From: Clitoria ternatea
Lineage: Eukaryota; Streptophyta; Magnoliopsida; Fabales; Fabaceae
Direction: 5' to 3'
Assembly (NCBI GenBank): GCA_037962975.1
Contig: CM075676.1
Span: 23,679,001 to 23,743,000 of the forward strand
Length of the DNA stretch: 64,000 bases
Of this stretch, positions 10,379 through 30,700 are shown in pieces. A program made the position numbers and the translations under genes. Under the pieces are notes generated by a model that saw nothing but the letters and a program-made list of their open reading frames with translations, was not told where the DNA came from and did no database searches. Each line of letters begins with the position of its first letter. Position 1 is the stretch's first letter.

Positions 10379-10959
10379 TAGAGTTAGGTGTATGGGCTGA
10401 CTCACCCCGCAATGGGCCAGCTTATATAAATCCGCCTTGCAACGGGATAACTAGCGCGAACCCACGTTCTAAATAGGTTAGTTTTTTAGGACCGTGTCAG
10501 AATTATAAGCCTGCAGGCTAACCTGCGGCTAGCCCACATATATTTTTATATTTTTACTTCATATTTTTACCTTTTTTGTTTAAAAATTATTAGGTTTTGA
10601 TCCAAAACACATTTGTTTATGAAACTTAAACCACATATAATTTAAAACATTTAATCATCCAAAATCGAGAACCCTGACAACTAATTTTCAATAAATTCGT
10701 AACTAATGGAATTTAAATATCAAGTTTCTCATATTTCAATGTAAGAAACAATGATACATCATCTTAGGTTATAAGTTCTTTATTTTTCAAAAAAAGTATA
10801 GTGTGAAAGTGAAATAGTATGAAAAAAGGTAAAGTTTATTTAAAATAAAATAACCCGTGAGCCCGTATTTTAAATGGTCATCTTTTTTTCAACTCACAAC
10901 CCGTGTAAGGTGGGTTAAACGAGTTAGCCTCCAAGCCCAGGCCTGTATACCTGGCTCTA
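10379..10959. mobile_element. hAT-type MITE 1 (581 bp)
   Basis: The ends are terminal inverted repeats: TAGAGTTAGGTGTATGGGCT on the left against TAGAGCCAGGTATACAGGCC read inwards from the right. The flanking 8-bp direct repeats are ATTGTTGT (10371-10378) and ATTGCTTT (10960-10967), 6 of 8 matching, as expected for an aged hAT insertion. No coding capacity. Confidence 0.65.
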
Positions 10960-10988
10960 ATTGCTTTATTATTATATTTCTACATAAT

Positions 10989-11403
10989 TAGGGATGGCAA
11001 AACGGACTGGCCTGCCCCGCCAAAGCCCGCCCCGCCGGCCCGCCAAAGTTAAAATTGTAATTTTTTAAAAAAAATGTGTCAAATTAAGATTAAAAAATTA
11101 GAAAAATAATTTTTTTAAAAAAATTAAAGAAAATATTATTAAAAGAAATGTATAAATGGTAAGAGGTGTTACTTTTTTTTAATTTTAGAAAATCAAAGCA
11201 TATATTTTAATAAAATAAAGTATAAATTAGTAATATTTATATATTTTTTTCTTTTGGTGAGGGCCCGTCGGGCTGGCCCGCCCCGCCAAGGTTTTGGCCC
11301 GCCAAATTGGCGGGCCAGGCGGGGCGGGCCTTGGCGGGAGGCGGGCTAAAAAATCTTATCCGCCCCGCCAAATTTGGCGGGCTTGGCGGGCCAGGCAACC
11401 CTA
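10989..11403. mobile_element. hAT-type MITE 2 (415 bp, GC-rich ends)
   Basis: The flanks are perfect 8-bp direct repeats TACATAAT (10981-10988 and 11404-11411). The terminal inverted repeats are TAGGGATGGCA on the left and TAGGGTTGCC read inwards from the right, the usual hAT pattern. The outer parts are very GC-rich, with repeated GGCGGGCC palindromes. The core (about 11055-11255) is AT-rich. No transposase is encoded, so movement would need an enzyme from elsewhere. Confidence 0.85.
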
Positions 11404-11411
11404 TACATAAT

Positions 11412-12673
11412 CTCCTATATTACTGTATCTCTCCATTGTTGTAGTACTGTATTTCTACGATGCTGTATTGTTGTTGTTGTATTAGTTTGTATTTTTACTG
11501 CTGTATGACTATATTTTCCATTGTGTTGTTTGGATCTTATTAATCGCTCCTATTTTATGTAAAAAGAAGAGTCCATGACTTTAATCAAGAAATATTGAAA
11601 TTTAATATTTGAAATTAGGTGTTTGACATATTTCATTTAATCTTCTATATAAATCACTCATAAAATTTGTTAAAAATACACTATCCAATCCCATTTTAAT
11701 ATTTTTATGGTGATTTTAATTGTTACAAACAACAACAAACTGTTACAATTTTTTTAAAATGGGACACAATGTAGTTTTTTCTTATGTTTAGAGGTAAAGT
11801 ATAATTTTATTAAACATCATGGGTAAAGAGAGGAATAGGCTAAATGCCCGGTATGATATGACCTATTTAAGACATAATTTAGCGTAGTTCCTTTATTAAA
11901 AATACCAATCTCAGGCTTATGTAAAGAACTTATTTAACTAAAAGGTTTAACTTGCTTGCTAAGCCTCACAAGTTTACCTATTTATTTATAATGTTATAAT
12001 ATAATTAATTTTATTATAATATACTAAATATCATATTAAAATTATAATTGATTATTTGTAATTTATTTAAATATATTCAGACTAATAGGTTTATTGGCTT
12101 ATTTAGGTTTATAGAGGCCTATTGGTTGCTTCCTAGATTATTTTTAAAAGATATACTCATCTTTTAAACCGGCTCATAAGCCAAACAAACTTAAGCAAGA
12201 TCGAACCATAAAATTGACCTAGAACATATAAATAGGCAATACTTAATTTTCATACTTATGGACAAGGCTTAAACTAGGCCTATTGGAATCTAGTTTATTC
12301 TCACCCTTACTTATAGTTGATTTGTGTAATTTATACATAATCCTTTAAAATCTAAATGTTAGAATTATAAGAGACCAATATAATTAGTGTTTAACATCAA
12401 CATAAAATATTTATAATAGTGTTTGAATATTTATGTCACATTTATTTCCCCTCTCCTTTAGATTAAAAGAAGAAAACAAACCCAAATGTCACACATATTT
12501 AAGTCATTTACACATACGGTAGGAGTGTTACATGAGCATCACATACATGTTAACTTATCACTACTCCCTCAAATTAATAATGCATACCCGGGTTGAAGTT
12601 TGGAAGGAAGATAATTTGAAAGTTTTGTAACCAAGTGATTATTATGGTAAATAAAAAATGGATGGGAATTGCT
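11412..12673. other. AT-rich intergenic DNA, 3' flank of the MSL gene
   Basis: No coding signal or clear repeat is seen. The part nearest 12673 is presumably the 3' untranslated region of the MSL gene, but I cannot place the poly(A) site. Confidence 0.4.
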
Positions 12674-20631
<7,958 letters not shown>

Positions 20632-20669
20632 TTTAGGTGCACTAGTAGTAGTGGTCACACCTCCCTTGC

Positions 20670-20685
20670 TATATATATATAAAGG
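20670..20685 (-). promoter_or_regulatory. TATA box of the MSL gene
   Basis: TTTATATATATAGC on the minus strand lies about 40 bp upstream of the ATG at 20631. This implies a very short 5' untranslated leader. It also argues against the upstream in-frame ATG at 20706, which would lie before the promoter. Confidence 0.5.
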
Positions 20686-20706
20686 GAATCCAATACTTAT
20701 AATCAT

Positions 20707-22106
20707 ATTAAGCTACCTTAACGTATCCAGTTTTACGAGACTGCAACGATAAGGGTATAAATAAACTTTTTTAAAAATTACAAAAGTGTTCAGTTATTAT
20801 AACGTTTTTTAAAATTTAGATTTAGTTTATTTATTAAAAAAAGTTACATCCATCATTAACTTTATTTTATTGTATATACTTACTTTGTTAATGGTTATGC
20901 TAACTCATATCGGTTGTTAATCATTGAGTTGCCAAAAAAAATGGTATTAGAGAAATAAAGTTAAATCCAAACAATAAAATAAAAATAAAGTTAGAGATTA
21001 AACACTTAACAAAATCAAAATTATAAATTCATTTTGTTCATCTAATATCCTTAATTGTTTCTAAATTATTTGATTTTCTTAATTTCACCCTTTTGATCAT
21101 ATTTGATTTATTAACATATATCCTCCTATTTATTTTCTATAATCGACAATATGGACTGAAGTTCTATATCACTTGTTATCATTATTTAATGTAATATTTA
21201 TATATTTGTTATAAATACTCATAATTATTATATTAGAACTAATTGAAAAATTGATTTATAAAAATAATAATATGAATATTTATTAAAATATTTTGTTATT
21301 GACTGATATGTCTAGTATGAGGGATAAAATTCCCAATATGAATATTGGGTAGTTTGCTTTATGTTATCAGTTACAATGTTCTAGTGAGGATTTGATATTT
21401 CTTGTCATTACTCTGTCCAGTCAACACATGATATCTTGCGTTGGAGGGGGAAATAGGGTGTCGCCTACAAATACCCTCTAATGCTCAAGTCAATATCGAA
21501 TAAAGTAATATCAAAACCCAAGTGTGATTGGTGAACGTACCTTAATGAGGAGTAAATATGTGGTATTTATAAAATTAGGCAGTGAGAACTTTCAATGTGC
21601 ACGTGTGTCAGTGTGGATTATATAAAAGACAAATAAAGCTGACACGATCGTAGACATTCCTGACACCCTTTATAGGTATATGGCTGATATTGCCCTTAGC
21701 GTGTCCTGCATCACTTGTTGTGAATTGCTCGTTGAAGGTGTCCTACATTGGAGAGCACCATCTGGGGCCAATACCGTTTGGGCGGGTATCAGGCCTAGAC
21801 CATTTTCCCATTAACCTAGGAATGACTTGGGAGCTGCTTCAATAGGCTACATGTCATTTGGTTTTGGATAGCCTGATGTCATCAATAAATGTTTTGCTTT
21901 CTTATTTCTGGTCAGAGCTGGTTATCTTAAACTGATGTGATGCGCCTTTTGGTAGGTAAGGATTCCATCAGGACACATGGCATGTGGGGATTAGTTGTGA
22001 CATTTCATTTCCTGCACGCATGTCTAATGGTATACAAAACGTCATGCATATAGGTGTTATTATTGCGTCGTAACCGTTCCTGTACCTTTTTGACCGTAAG
22101 CCTCGC
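20707..22106. other. Intergenic: MSL upstream region, then left edge of a decayed retroelement
   Basis: 20707-21400 is AT-rich with no gene or repeat I can name. From about 21430 the base composition rises and the sequence probably belongs to the end of the reverse-oriented Tat element, whose 3' LTR would be expected here. I could not find its LTR ends or polypurine tract, so the boundary is open. Confidence 0.35.
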
Positions 22107-22119
22107 CTATAAAAGAGGT
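22107..22119 (+). promoter_or_regulatory. TATA box of the decayed antisense gene
   Basis: CCTATAAAAGAGG precedes the + strand copy of the Tat antisense gene and matches the CTATAAAAGG box at 7181-7190 on the minus strand. The two elements lie in opposite orientations, so the box travels with the antisense gene. Confidence 0.5.
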
Positions 22120-22439
22120 TCACATGTAGAAATGACTTGCTATTTTAGAGAATCTCTGTCACTCTGATATCAGAAAAAACTATCAGTGTGAAGCTGTCTG
22201 AACTTGCTTACTTGTACAAAAAAGACTTACCGCGTCGTCCTTTCACAAGGTAGAATTCACGTTGTCCTCCTTTAAGCATTCTGTCTTTAGTTTCCTTTAT
22301 TTTTATGAGAAACATGGAGATGGCCACATGAGTGATGAGTTAGTGAAGATAGGGCTAGAGCCACCATTGTGGATGTTTGTATCATATAGGTGTGAGCCGT
22401 GGGTGGTACAAGCGAATTTACGTTGGATCTTGAGGACTG

Positions 22440-24780
22440 GAGATCATAGGCATTTATAAAAGCAGTGCCTAGACTGTCTCACCCTAAAATCTCTCGTCCT
22501 TTAAGGGCGTTCAATCATGAAAAGCTAGATCAATATCTAAAATGAGTTGCGTCCTTCTTCTAACTCATCATCAGAGCCTAAACCTATGTCCCCTAATTAT
22601 ATAGACTCTCATAGTGAGTTCGACTCAAGTGCCAAATTTTATCACATTGACGATGAGGCATTTTAAATGTATCCCTTTTTTCCAACACTTAATAACCCCC
22701 AGGGCGTTTAAAGGGCATTTAGAAGGAACTCTCCAAAAATTATGGCTATGGATCTCGTTAAAACTAATGTCACAGCACATTGGATCGTAGAGAAAGTAAA
22801 TGACCAATTTTTTTAGGTCCATGTCAAACTGCTAACCCTCGCTTCTAAGTATTCTGTAGATGAAGACTAAGTTTCAGATTTTGAAGTCTACTCAGGCGAA
22901 GAGTTTAAAGATTACTTCACCATGATTTCTTCTCTAATAACAGACCGGATTTGTTATTTATTAAGGTTGCGATACCTTTTTATGTATGCAATGGTATTTA
23001 CAAAGATAGGAAAAAGGTTCCCCTTGAACGAATTTGAAATGGGTGTGTTCTGGTTCCTAGATGCCTCTCTAAGCCAACTTCATCCAAACGACTAGGGTTT
23101 TGTGAAGGCCTTGGAAGTTACAGGGGAGTACTTCTACTTTGTCCATATAATAGCTATGTTTTTTTACTATTGAGGAGTGATGCGCCAAGGTAATAAAGGT
23201 GAGGGGGACTCAGCTACATTAACATGTGATGTAACTCAAACATTGTCACCTTTGAATTAATCTTACACAGTCTATGAAAATTAACAGAGTCAACTTCAAG
23301 CACTCCTTAGTGAAGGTGAAGGTAAAAGTAAAGGAGGGGAAACTCGTTATCTGTGAGAATTCTAATTTTTCTTGGAAAATCTACACCAGGTGCACCCATA
23401 AGCATTTTTTGTTATGAAGCAACGCCTACTCCATCAATTAGGATGAGCTCTTGGCGGAGTCAAGAGAATTAATTGATGCTCTTTGAGAGATCCCCAAATT
23501 TAATAAAATCTCTTACAAGGTTCTCCTAAGGGAAACTTCTTGTCGAGATGCTTATCTGAATAACATTTCTTTCTCTCTTAAATTTGTATTATGATATTAT
23601 ATATGCTCTGAACAATGTACTAATTGTTTTATGCTTGTAATCTTACAGAAGACATAGAGAAGCAAAACATCCTTGGTAAGATCCAACTACAAATGGAGGC
23701 TTAGAACCCTTCAACTGCTTGAGAAAACAACGTCCTGCCAAAGCAGGGGGACCCGAAATTCATGGCCAAAGAGGTGAATATCCCGATTGACAGTGTTAGG
23801 TATTTAGAGTTGAGGCCAGAGATGGTAGCAACAGTTTAAAAGAAAAAGAAACACTCGTGTTATCCAGGTAAGAAGCCTACATACCAGGGGTTTGTTAAGC
23901 TGTTACTCTAGTGCCAGAGTCAACAGAAAGGGAGGCTACCCTACCCCGGAGAATGAGGAAAAAGTCATCAACTCCAACTTATGTACGTATCTGGACTGCT
24001 AGGTTCAACATCCTTTTCTGATTACGAAGGGGTTTACCTGAAGAATAGATGCATAACGCATCTTAAATAACTCTATGGAACATGGTAGAGTGTGTCAGGG
24101 TGCTATAGTCCTTGGAAAAAACGTATACCTCAACCTCGAAAGCTAAGCAATGCTTCGAGGCCATGAAGAAGGCCAAAGCTTAAAAAAATACCATTGAAGT
24201 GGCCTGAAAGGACAAGGTGGAGAAGAGTAAAAAAACTTGAAAAAGACTTGACATAAGCTCAAAATCGTGTTTGGGAAGCTGAGCTAGAGCATATGGATGT
24301 TGATGAAGCTTTGAAGGCTTTAGAGACCAAGTTTGATCAACTTCTTCTAGAGAAATCCACTATGGAGAAAAAGGTTGATCAACTCGAGACTGATGTTAAG
24401 GTTCTAAAAAAGGAGAATGTTAAGCGGGATAAGGATTGGAACCAACAAATGGAGGTTTATGATGATGTGCCGATGTAGCCTTCAATGGTGCTTTAAGGCA
24501 AATCCAACATCGAAACCCCAATGTTAAACTGAACACTCATGACATAGGTGTCTATTATGAATTTCATGGTAGGCATTTATACGATATGTATCAAGGTTAA
24601 CCTGTGGAACCGAAGGATGAGCATTACTGACTTCTACCTTTTTTTGCTGATTAGTTAATGAAGCCAAGGACGATGTTCTCTGAGTGAGAGTACAAAGAAG
24701 ATGATGAAGAAACCTAACTCAACTTCGAGAATAATAAATATGTCCCCAAGGACAATGCCAACTTCTAGTATTTCTGGGGG
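22440..24780 (+). pseudogene. Decayed antisense gene of a reverse-oriented Tat element
   Basis: Reading + strand frames in order gives a serine- and acid-rich stretch around 22555-22665, the conserved body FEMGVFWFLDAS..QLHPN (about 23030-23100) and EVTGEYFYF. A likely intron end TTACAG is at 23643-23648. A lysine-rich middle and a heptad coiled coil (24293-24478) follow, then the C-terminal motif YEFHG (about 24555-24570). These match the antisense genes at 4517-7000 and 60904-63534 domain by domain. Many stops and frameshifts make it non-functional. Together with pol on the opposite strand at 27720-31975, it defines a whole Tat element in reverse orientation. Confidence 0.7.
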
Positions 24781-25009
24781 GAACCGAGTGTTAGGAAAAG
24801 GGTTAAAGTACTTCTAGTCCTCACCTTTCCAGGACAGGTTCAGGAATTGTTGTTAAATTAAATGTTTTAATGTTTATATATTTGTTTTATATATTTTTAT
24901 GTATATGATTAATTGGTTGTGTTGATTATTATTAACCATGATGAATTAAATGATATGATTGGTGTTGAATTGTGAAAATATTAAGAACCATGAGTGTCTA
25001 TGTGAATTT

Positions 25010-25926
25010 TGAAACATCCTAACTAAATTAAATAAAATCCGAGACAAGGGAAAAATTTTTCAAAAAAATTCCGAACGGCTAAAAGGGGGAAATCGGAACA
25101 GGAATCCGACCAACGAAAGGAAGAACCGGGTCAGGATGCCCCCACGTTGGCAAGACCCAGTATCGATTAAACAGTAGCCAACGGAAGAAAGCGCCTAAGC
25201 GAACCATGATCGCTGGAGCGAAACCTTATTCGCCAAAGCGAACAAGGCACTCGATAACCTCATCACTCGGAATCGGAACCTAAGTTCAGTCGGGAAGGCC
25301 CCTACACATACATGCTTCCTTCGGAAGTTTACACAATACCCTCTATTTTCATTCTTAAAGGTCACAGATGTTAACTACTCGGGAAATGATTCCCTCAGCC
25401 ATTTCACTCGGAATCTATAAGTTTTCCTCACTCGGAATATTTTCCACAGTCTAGTATCACTCGGAAATGTTTCACACGTTTTCACTCGGCATATTTAATC
25501 TCCCTTACCCTGAGAACTCTCTACAAGGTCAAGTCTCGCTTAAGGATTTCATAGCTTCGTTCACTCAGAATACTCTAGTTTCTCTTCACTCGGGGAAATT
25601 CTAATAAACTCTTACTCGGGAGGTTTTCAAGTCAATTCCCACTCGGAATTGCATGACCTTCATTCACTCGGAAGTTAGTTTAACTCTTCTTCATCCGGAA
25701 GAGGATTCCCCAATTTAGCCTCACACTTCTTTACCTATTTTTCATTCACTCGGAAACTCTTCTCAGTCTGATTTCACTCGGAATCATATTTATTTCACTC
25801 GGAATCAAACTCATTTTACTCAGAAAATCTGGTTTTCGACATTTTCACTCGGAATTTCATTTAGAAATTCTTCTTTAATCCTTTTTAAATTATTTTTATA
25901 AAAATCATAAAAATTGGAATGTTACA
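25010..25926 (-). mobile_element. Short Tekay-like solo LTR on the minus strand (917 bp)
   Basis: Read on the minus strand it starts TGTAACATTCC (25926) and ends AGGATGTTTCA (25010). It carries the two signatures of the solo LTR at 45282-49948, in the same order: CACTCGGAA-type motifs (25264-25860 on the + strand) and TCGC-N4-GCGA hairpins (25190-25250). No convincing 5-bp target duplication is seen (AATTT against ATTAT), so the borders may be eroded. Confidence 0.5.
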
Positions 25927-26035
25927 ATTATCATTATTATTCTTATTTCTATTATTATTATCATTATTATTGTGACTAATATTATTATTGATTATTTATG
26001 AACAATGAAATAAGGAACTTATAATTATGAATATG

Positions 26036-26065
26036 ATTATTATTATTATTATTATCATTATTCTG

Positions 26066-26122
<57 letters not shown>
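26036..26122. repeat. (TTA)n / (ATT)n microsatellite
   Basis: An almost pure trinucleotide run, broken by ATCATTATTCTGG near 26055. It lies in an LTR remnant and is flanked by looser ATT-rich sequence from 25927. Confidence 0.9.
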
Positions 26123-27719
26123 GTTTTAATTATGAGTAATGAAATAAGGAACATATTACTTACTCTTTAAACGAAGCATTATTTTAGCCAAGATATAATC
26201 AATATATTTTCTAGAATAAGAATAATAATAAAAATGACTTACAACGTCTGAAAAATTGATGGGACCCAAGAACTTGTATGAGACTGGAAACACATAGATA
26301 CCCAAGGATCAAATGATAAAAATAAAACATTTTGCATCATGAAAATATTTTTGAGGGAGTAAAACTAGAGCATACACCTGGTACGCTGGAGGACATTCAC
26401 GTTCGATCTCCGAGGAGAATCTTGGGAGTACAACCGAAACTGAAACCCAATGGCATCAGAGTCGCGCCTGAAGCCGGGTCAGATGATGCAATTCTGGTGT
26501 ACTTTGACTAAATGACGGAATGTATCTATGATCGTGTAGAGCCAAGTCCCAAAATAATATATTGATGAGAACCTGTGAGTTCATTCGTACCTTATGATAA
26601 TGAATGGAGGACTTGGTGAGCTCTGATCGCTCTAGAATGGAAACGTTGTGCCCAAGAGGCAAATTGAGCAGAATGACTGCAAAAGAATGAGAAAATGGTG
26701 ATGGTGGATTGATTTATTGGGCCCATATGCATCATGAGACTTAATTAAAGATAAATCATAATAAACCAAACTCATGCATTCCATGACAGTATACTTGATT
26801 GTTATAATTGTAAATATGTTAATTGTATGATTTATGTTATATTATCTGTTGTCTGGATATGTCCGCACCGGGAACTTCCAGGGTCTAGGGTTTATACTCA
26901 CCCTTTCTGTTGATTAATAACAGAGGAGCTAGGAAACCAGGAACCAGAATACGAAGGACAGCAATACGTTGAACCAACTGGGAGCCCTCATTAAATGATG
27001 AATATATGTAGTGGAATATTTATTAATGAATAATAATACCATGGATGACTGTATAAATATTTAAGGGTGCCTGCGTGCCCCCATTCTGTTAAGAGTACAA
27101 TTACTTATAGTTTGTGAATGACTATGTGAATTATCTACTATTTGCTTCCACTAATCTGCCATTATTTTATTTTAAAAAAAATAAAAAATATATATTCACT
27201 TTTTCTGAAAACTTTTAACACTCTTAATTAAATAGGATGATCCTACAGAAGGGTCTATCTTATTTAACCGAGGGTGTTACAAGGTCGCTCTTAGGGCAAT
27301 TTCCTACTTGCATCGCTTGTTGGGGTACTTGATATGTATGGTACCTCTTAAGAAATAACTAATCTTTGCCACTCCTTAGGGCTAAGTAGCTAATCACTGA
27401 TACTAGTGATTGGGGTACCACTAGTAGGGGTCTGGTATGGTATTTCAGAAGAAGCAACCAATGCTACTCGTTAGACCTTATTTCCATGCTGTCTATGTTA
27501 GTCATGGATATTGGGATGGCGTTCTGAAAAAAGATGATACCAAAAATACTTGGAAGAATAAGAAAATTTTTTAATGGATGATTACAGAGGTGCATATTAG
27601 AGTGTGCCTCGTTAAAACCTTCTCAAGGAAAATCTATTGGGACAAAATCTTAAGTTAGGAAAAAGAATACACTCTTAAGACCGATTAGCTGTAATAAATT
27701 CTTAAATTTTGAATTTTCC

Positions 27720-30700
27720 ATTTTATTCCTAATGTATTCTCCATCGAGTGTTTCTAATTAGTATGTCCCTTTGTAGGTTACATTGGTTACTCGATACGGG
27801 CCTTCCTAGCTTAGAGCCAACTTTCCTTGATAGGTGAACTTGTTCTCCATGTTTGTACACCTTAGGACTAAGTCACCCATATTGAAGCGTTGTGTTTGGA
27901 CCTTTTTATTATACTAGAGTATAACTTTAGCATTGATGGCTTGATCACGCATAAATGTGGTTTCTCTAAACTGGTTATGCTATCTAACTTATTTCAAAGA
28001 TTTTCTTCATTACGTTCTTTAGAAAAGCGTTGAACTTGACACAAAACTTCATGGATCTCAATCAGGATGATGGATTATACTTCGTACATAACCCCGCAAG
28101 GTGATTCTCCTATGGAAGAGTAATGGGTAGTCTGGTATTTCCATAGAACATGGCATAATTGGTTTGTCTAATCTCTTTGAGCCTCTCCCAGGCTTTTCTT
28201 TAATCCTTTAAGGGTGCTTAACTAAAAAGAACACTTGGATGATTTGTAGCCTATTCAATTGTGCCGTGAATGTTTTATCGATGAATTGGGTACCATTTTC
28301 AGTGATGATTTTCCCAGGGACAGCCAATCTTGTAATGATATTCTCATACACAAATCTTTTAGTTCGTGCCAATGTGATGTGAATGATAGTCTTAGCCTCA
28401 ATCCACATTGTAAAATAGTCCACACCAACTATTAGATAGTTGACACCACCTGGAGCGGTAGGGAAATGTCCTAGAATATCAAGGCCCTATTGATGAAAGG
28501 GCCAAGGTATAGCTAATGGGAATAGCTTTTCCGCCGGTGTGGTGTAAATTGGTAAACTTTTGGCAAGAGTCACACTTCTTCACATACTTTGTCATGTCTT
28601 TCTTCATGGTGGGCCACTAATAACCAAGCTTCAAAGTTTTTCTCATCAAGCTTTTACTACCAATACGGTGCCCACATTGCCCTTTGTGCACATCTTCCAT
28701 CACCTCGTCGGTTTTGTTCATGCATTTTAAATATAGCACCAATATGATACTTTTGAACAATATGACATCCACCATCATGAAATATGGCAATTTTGTCTTT
28801 AACTTTTTCTTCTTGAAAGGGCCAGTTGGCAGTTGGTAGTTGGTAGTTGGCCATTCACTATATACTAGAAGTTAGGGGCCATCCATGATGTTTCATCAAA
28901 TGCATGTTCATGTATTGTGAAATTCGGGGTATGATTATTATGCTTGGCACTGTGAGAGTTCTATAGATAACGGTGGTAGTGGAACGTGTTTTCTTGGTGC
29001 TTCCCAACTAGGAAAGGACATCGGCCTAAATGTTATCCTTTCTTCTGACATGCCAAAATTCAATTTGGTCAAATTTTTCTTTCAGCTTATTCATCCTAGC
29101 CAAATACCATTACAATAATGGTTCTTTGGCTTAGTGTTTCCCTAACACCTGAGAGATGACTAGCTGAAAGTCATTGCACAAAGTGACCTTCTTTGCTTCA
29201 ACATCCATTGCGGCCCGGAGTTTGGTTATGCAAGGTTCATACTTAGCCTAGTTGTTAATGGTTTTGAAATCAAATCTCTAGGAAATTTCAGTGTGGAATA
29301 TGTTATCACTCTCTACAACAATATCAGCTCCATATGAATGTTATCAAGACTCAAGTGCTGGCTCATTTCAGTATGGAATATGTTATTTAACGACCTATCC
29401 ATGAACACCATGTGATATGAATGTTTTCCCTTAGGGTTCTTACCTGTTAGCTCACTAACAAAATAAGCCAGCACTTGAGTCTTGATAGCACTTTTGAGCT
29501 TGCATGTGATATCAAAATCTGACAATTCAATGACCCATTTGATTATCCTTCCCAGGTTTGAATAACACTATTCGCAATGGTAGATTAGTTTGGATCACAA
29601 TTGGATGAGTGTGAAAATATGGCCTCAACCTCCGGGATGCTTAGTTTTTCCCGATGAAGTACACTACACATGTCCTTTAAGAGTTTATTTTACTGGGACT
29701 ATTCCTAAATCCTCATCTAAAATAGATAAATAAACAACTAGTTATTCACCAAGATCAAGTCTCACTAGTATCAGAGGTCTAGCTAGGACATCTTTTAAGC
29801 TCTAGAACATCGTCCCTTGCTACTTGCCTCATTCATACCTTTTGTTTTTCTTCAAAATTTTATTCAAAAGGGAGTGATCGGTATTCCATTTTGGGCATGA
29901 ACTTGGCCAACACAACAATTTTTCCATTCAATGATTGGATGTCTTTGAGACTTTTAGAGCTTTATATCCCTTGGATGACTCGACACTTGCCCAGATTGGC
30001 TTCAATTCCTTTCTAGGTCAGCATGAAACCTATGAACCATCCTTTTGATATAGTAAAGGTACATTAAGGATATTAAGTCGCATGCGTATGCCTTCAATCT
30101 CTCAAAATTCTTTCTAAGATCAGTAATATGATCTCCACCTTCTAAAGTCTTCGCTATGATGCCTTCGACATAGACCTCCACAAGCTTGGTATGCATACCT
30201 TTGAAGACCTTGTTAATCATCTGTTGGTATGTAGCATCGCCATTCTTTAGGCCAAATGGCATGACGATGTAGCAGAAAACACCTTTGTCATTGATGTTGG
30301 TCATTTTTTCTTAATCTCCCTCCCACATTGTGATTTGGTTATAACTAGAGTAAGCATCCATAAATGATAGCAATTGATAACCAGATGAATCATCTACAGT
30401 CTAATCTATGTTTGGGAGGGGTTAAGGGTCCTTGGGGAAACATCGGTTGAGGTTGATGTAGTCCATGGACATCCTCCACTTTCCATTGGACTTTTAGACC
30501 ATTACTACATTTGAAAGCTAGGAAGAATATCAAATTCCTCTAATAAATATAGCCTTGAGGAGTTTCTCTATTTTATTACATTTAGCTTTACTTCTTCAGA
30601 CCTAAGTACCTTTTCTCATATGTACATGGCTTAGTTTCAAGGTACACTACTAACTGGTGGTAGTAGACATTTGGGCCAATGCCTGGTATTTCAATTGTAG

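Larger units (their letters stand above)
24850..27281 (+). mobile_element. Tekay-like LTR remnant, split by a second LTR
   Basis: The right part (25927-27281) has the 3'-half landmarks of Tekay-like LTRs in + orientation: TATACTCACCCTTTCTG followed by a purine-rich GAGGAGCTAGGAAACCAGGAA block (26890-26950), and the end GGGTGTTACA at 27281. The left part (24850-25009) has matching AT-rich LTR texture. The 5' end and target duplication could not be found, so it is probably truncated. It sits between the antisense gene and pol of the decayed Tat element. Confidence 0.55.

Noticed and set aside
20632..20706. Upstream in-frame ATG (20706) as the MSL start
   Set aside because: It lies upstream of the TATA box, and the extra 25 residues do not resemble MSL N-termini.
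24850..27281. A single intact 2.4-kb solo LTR
   Set aside because: No matching target duplication or 5' end was found, and 25010-25926 reads as a separate LTR of opposite orientation.
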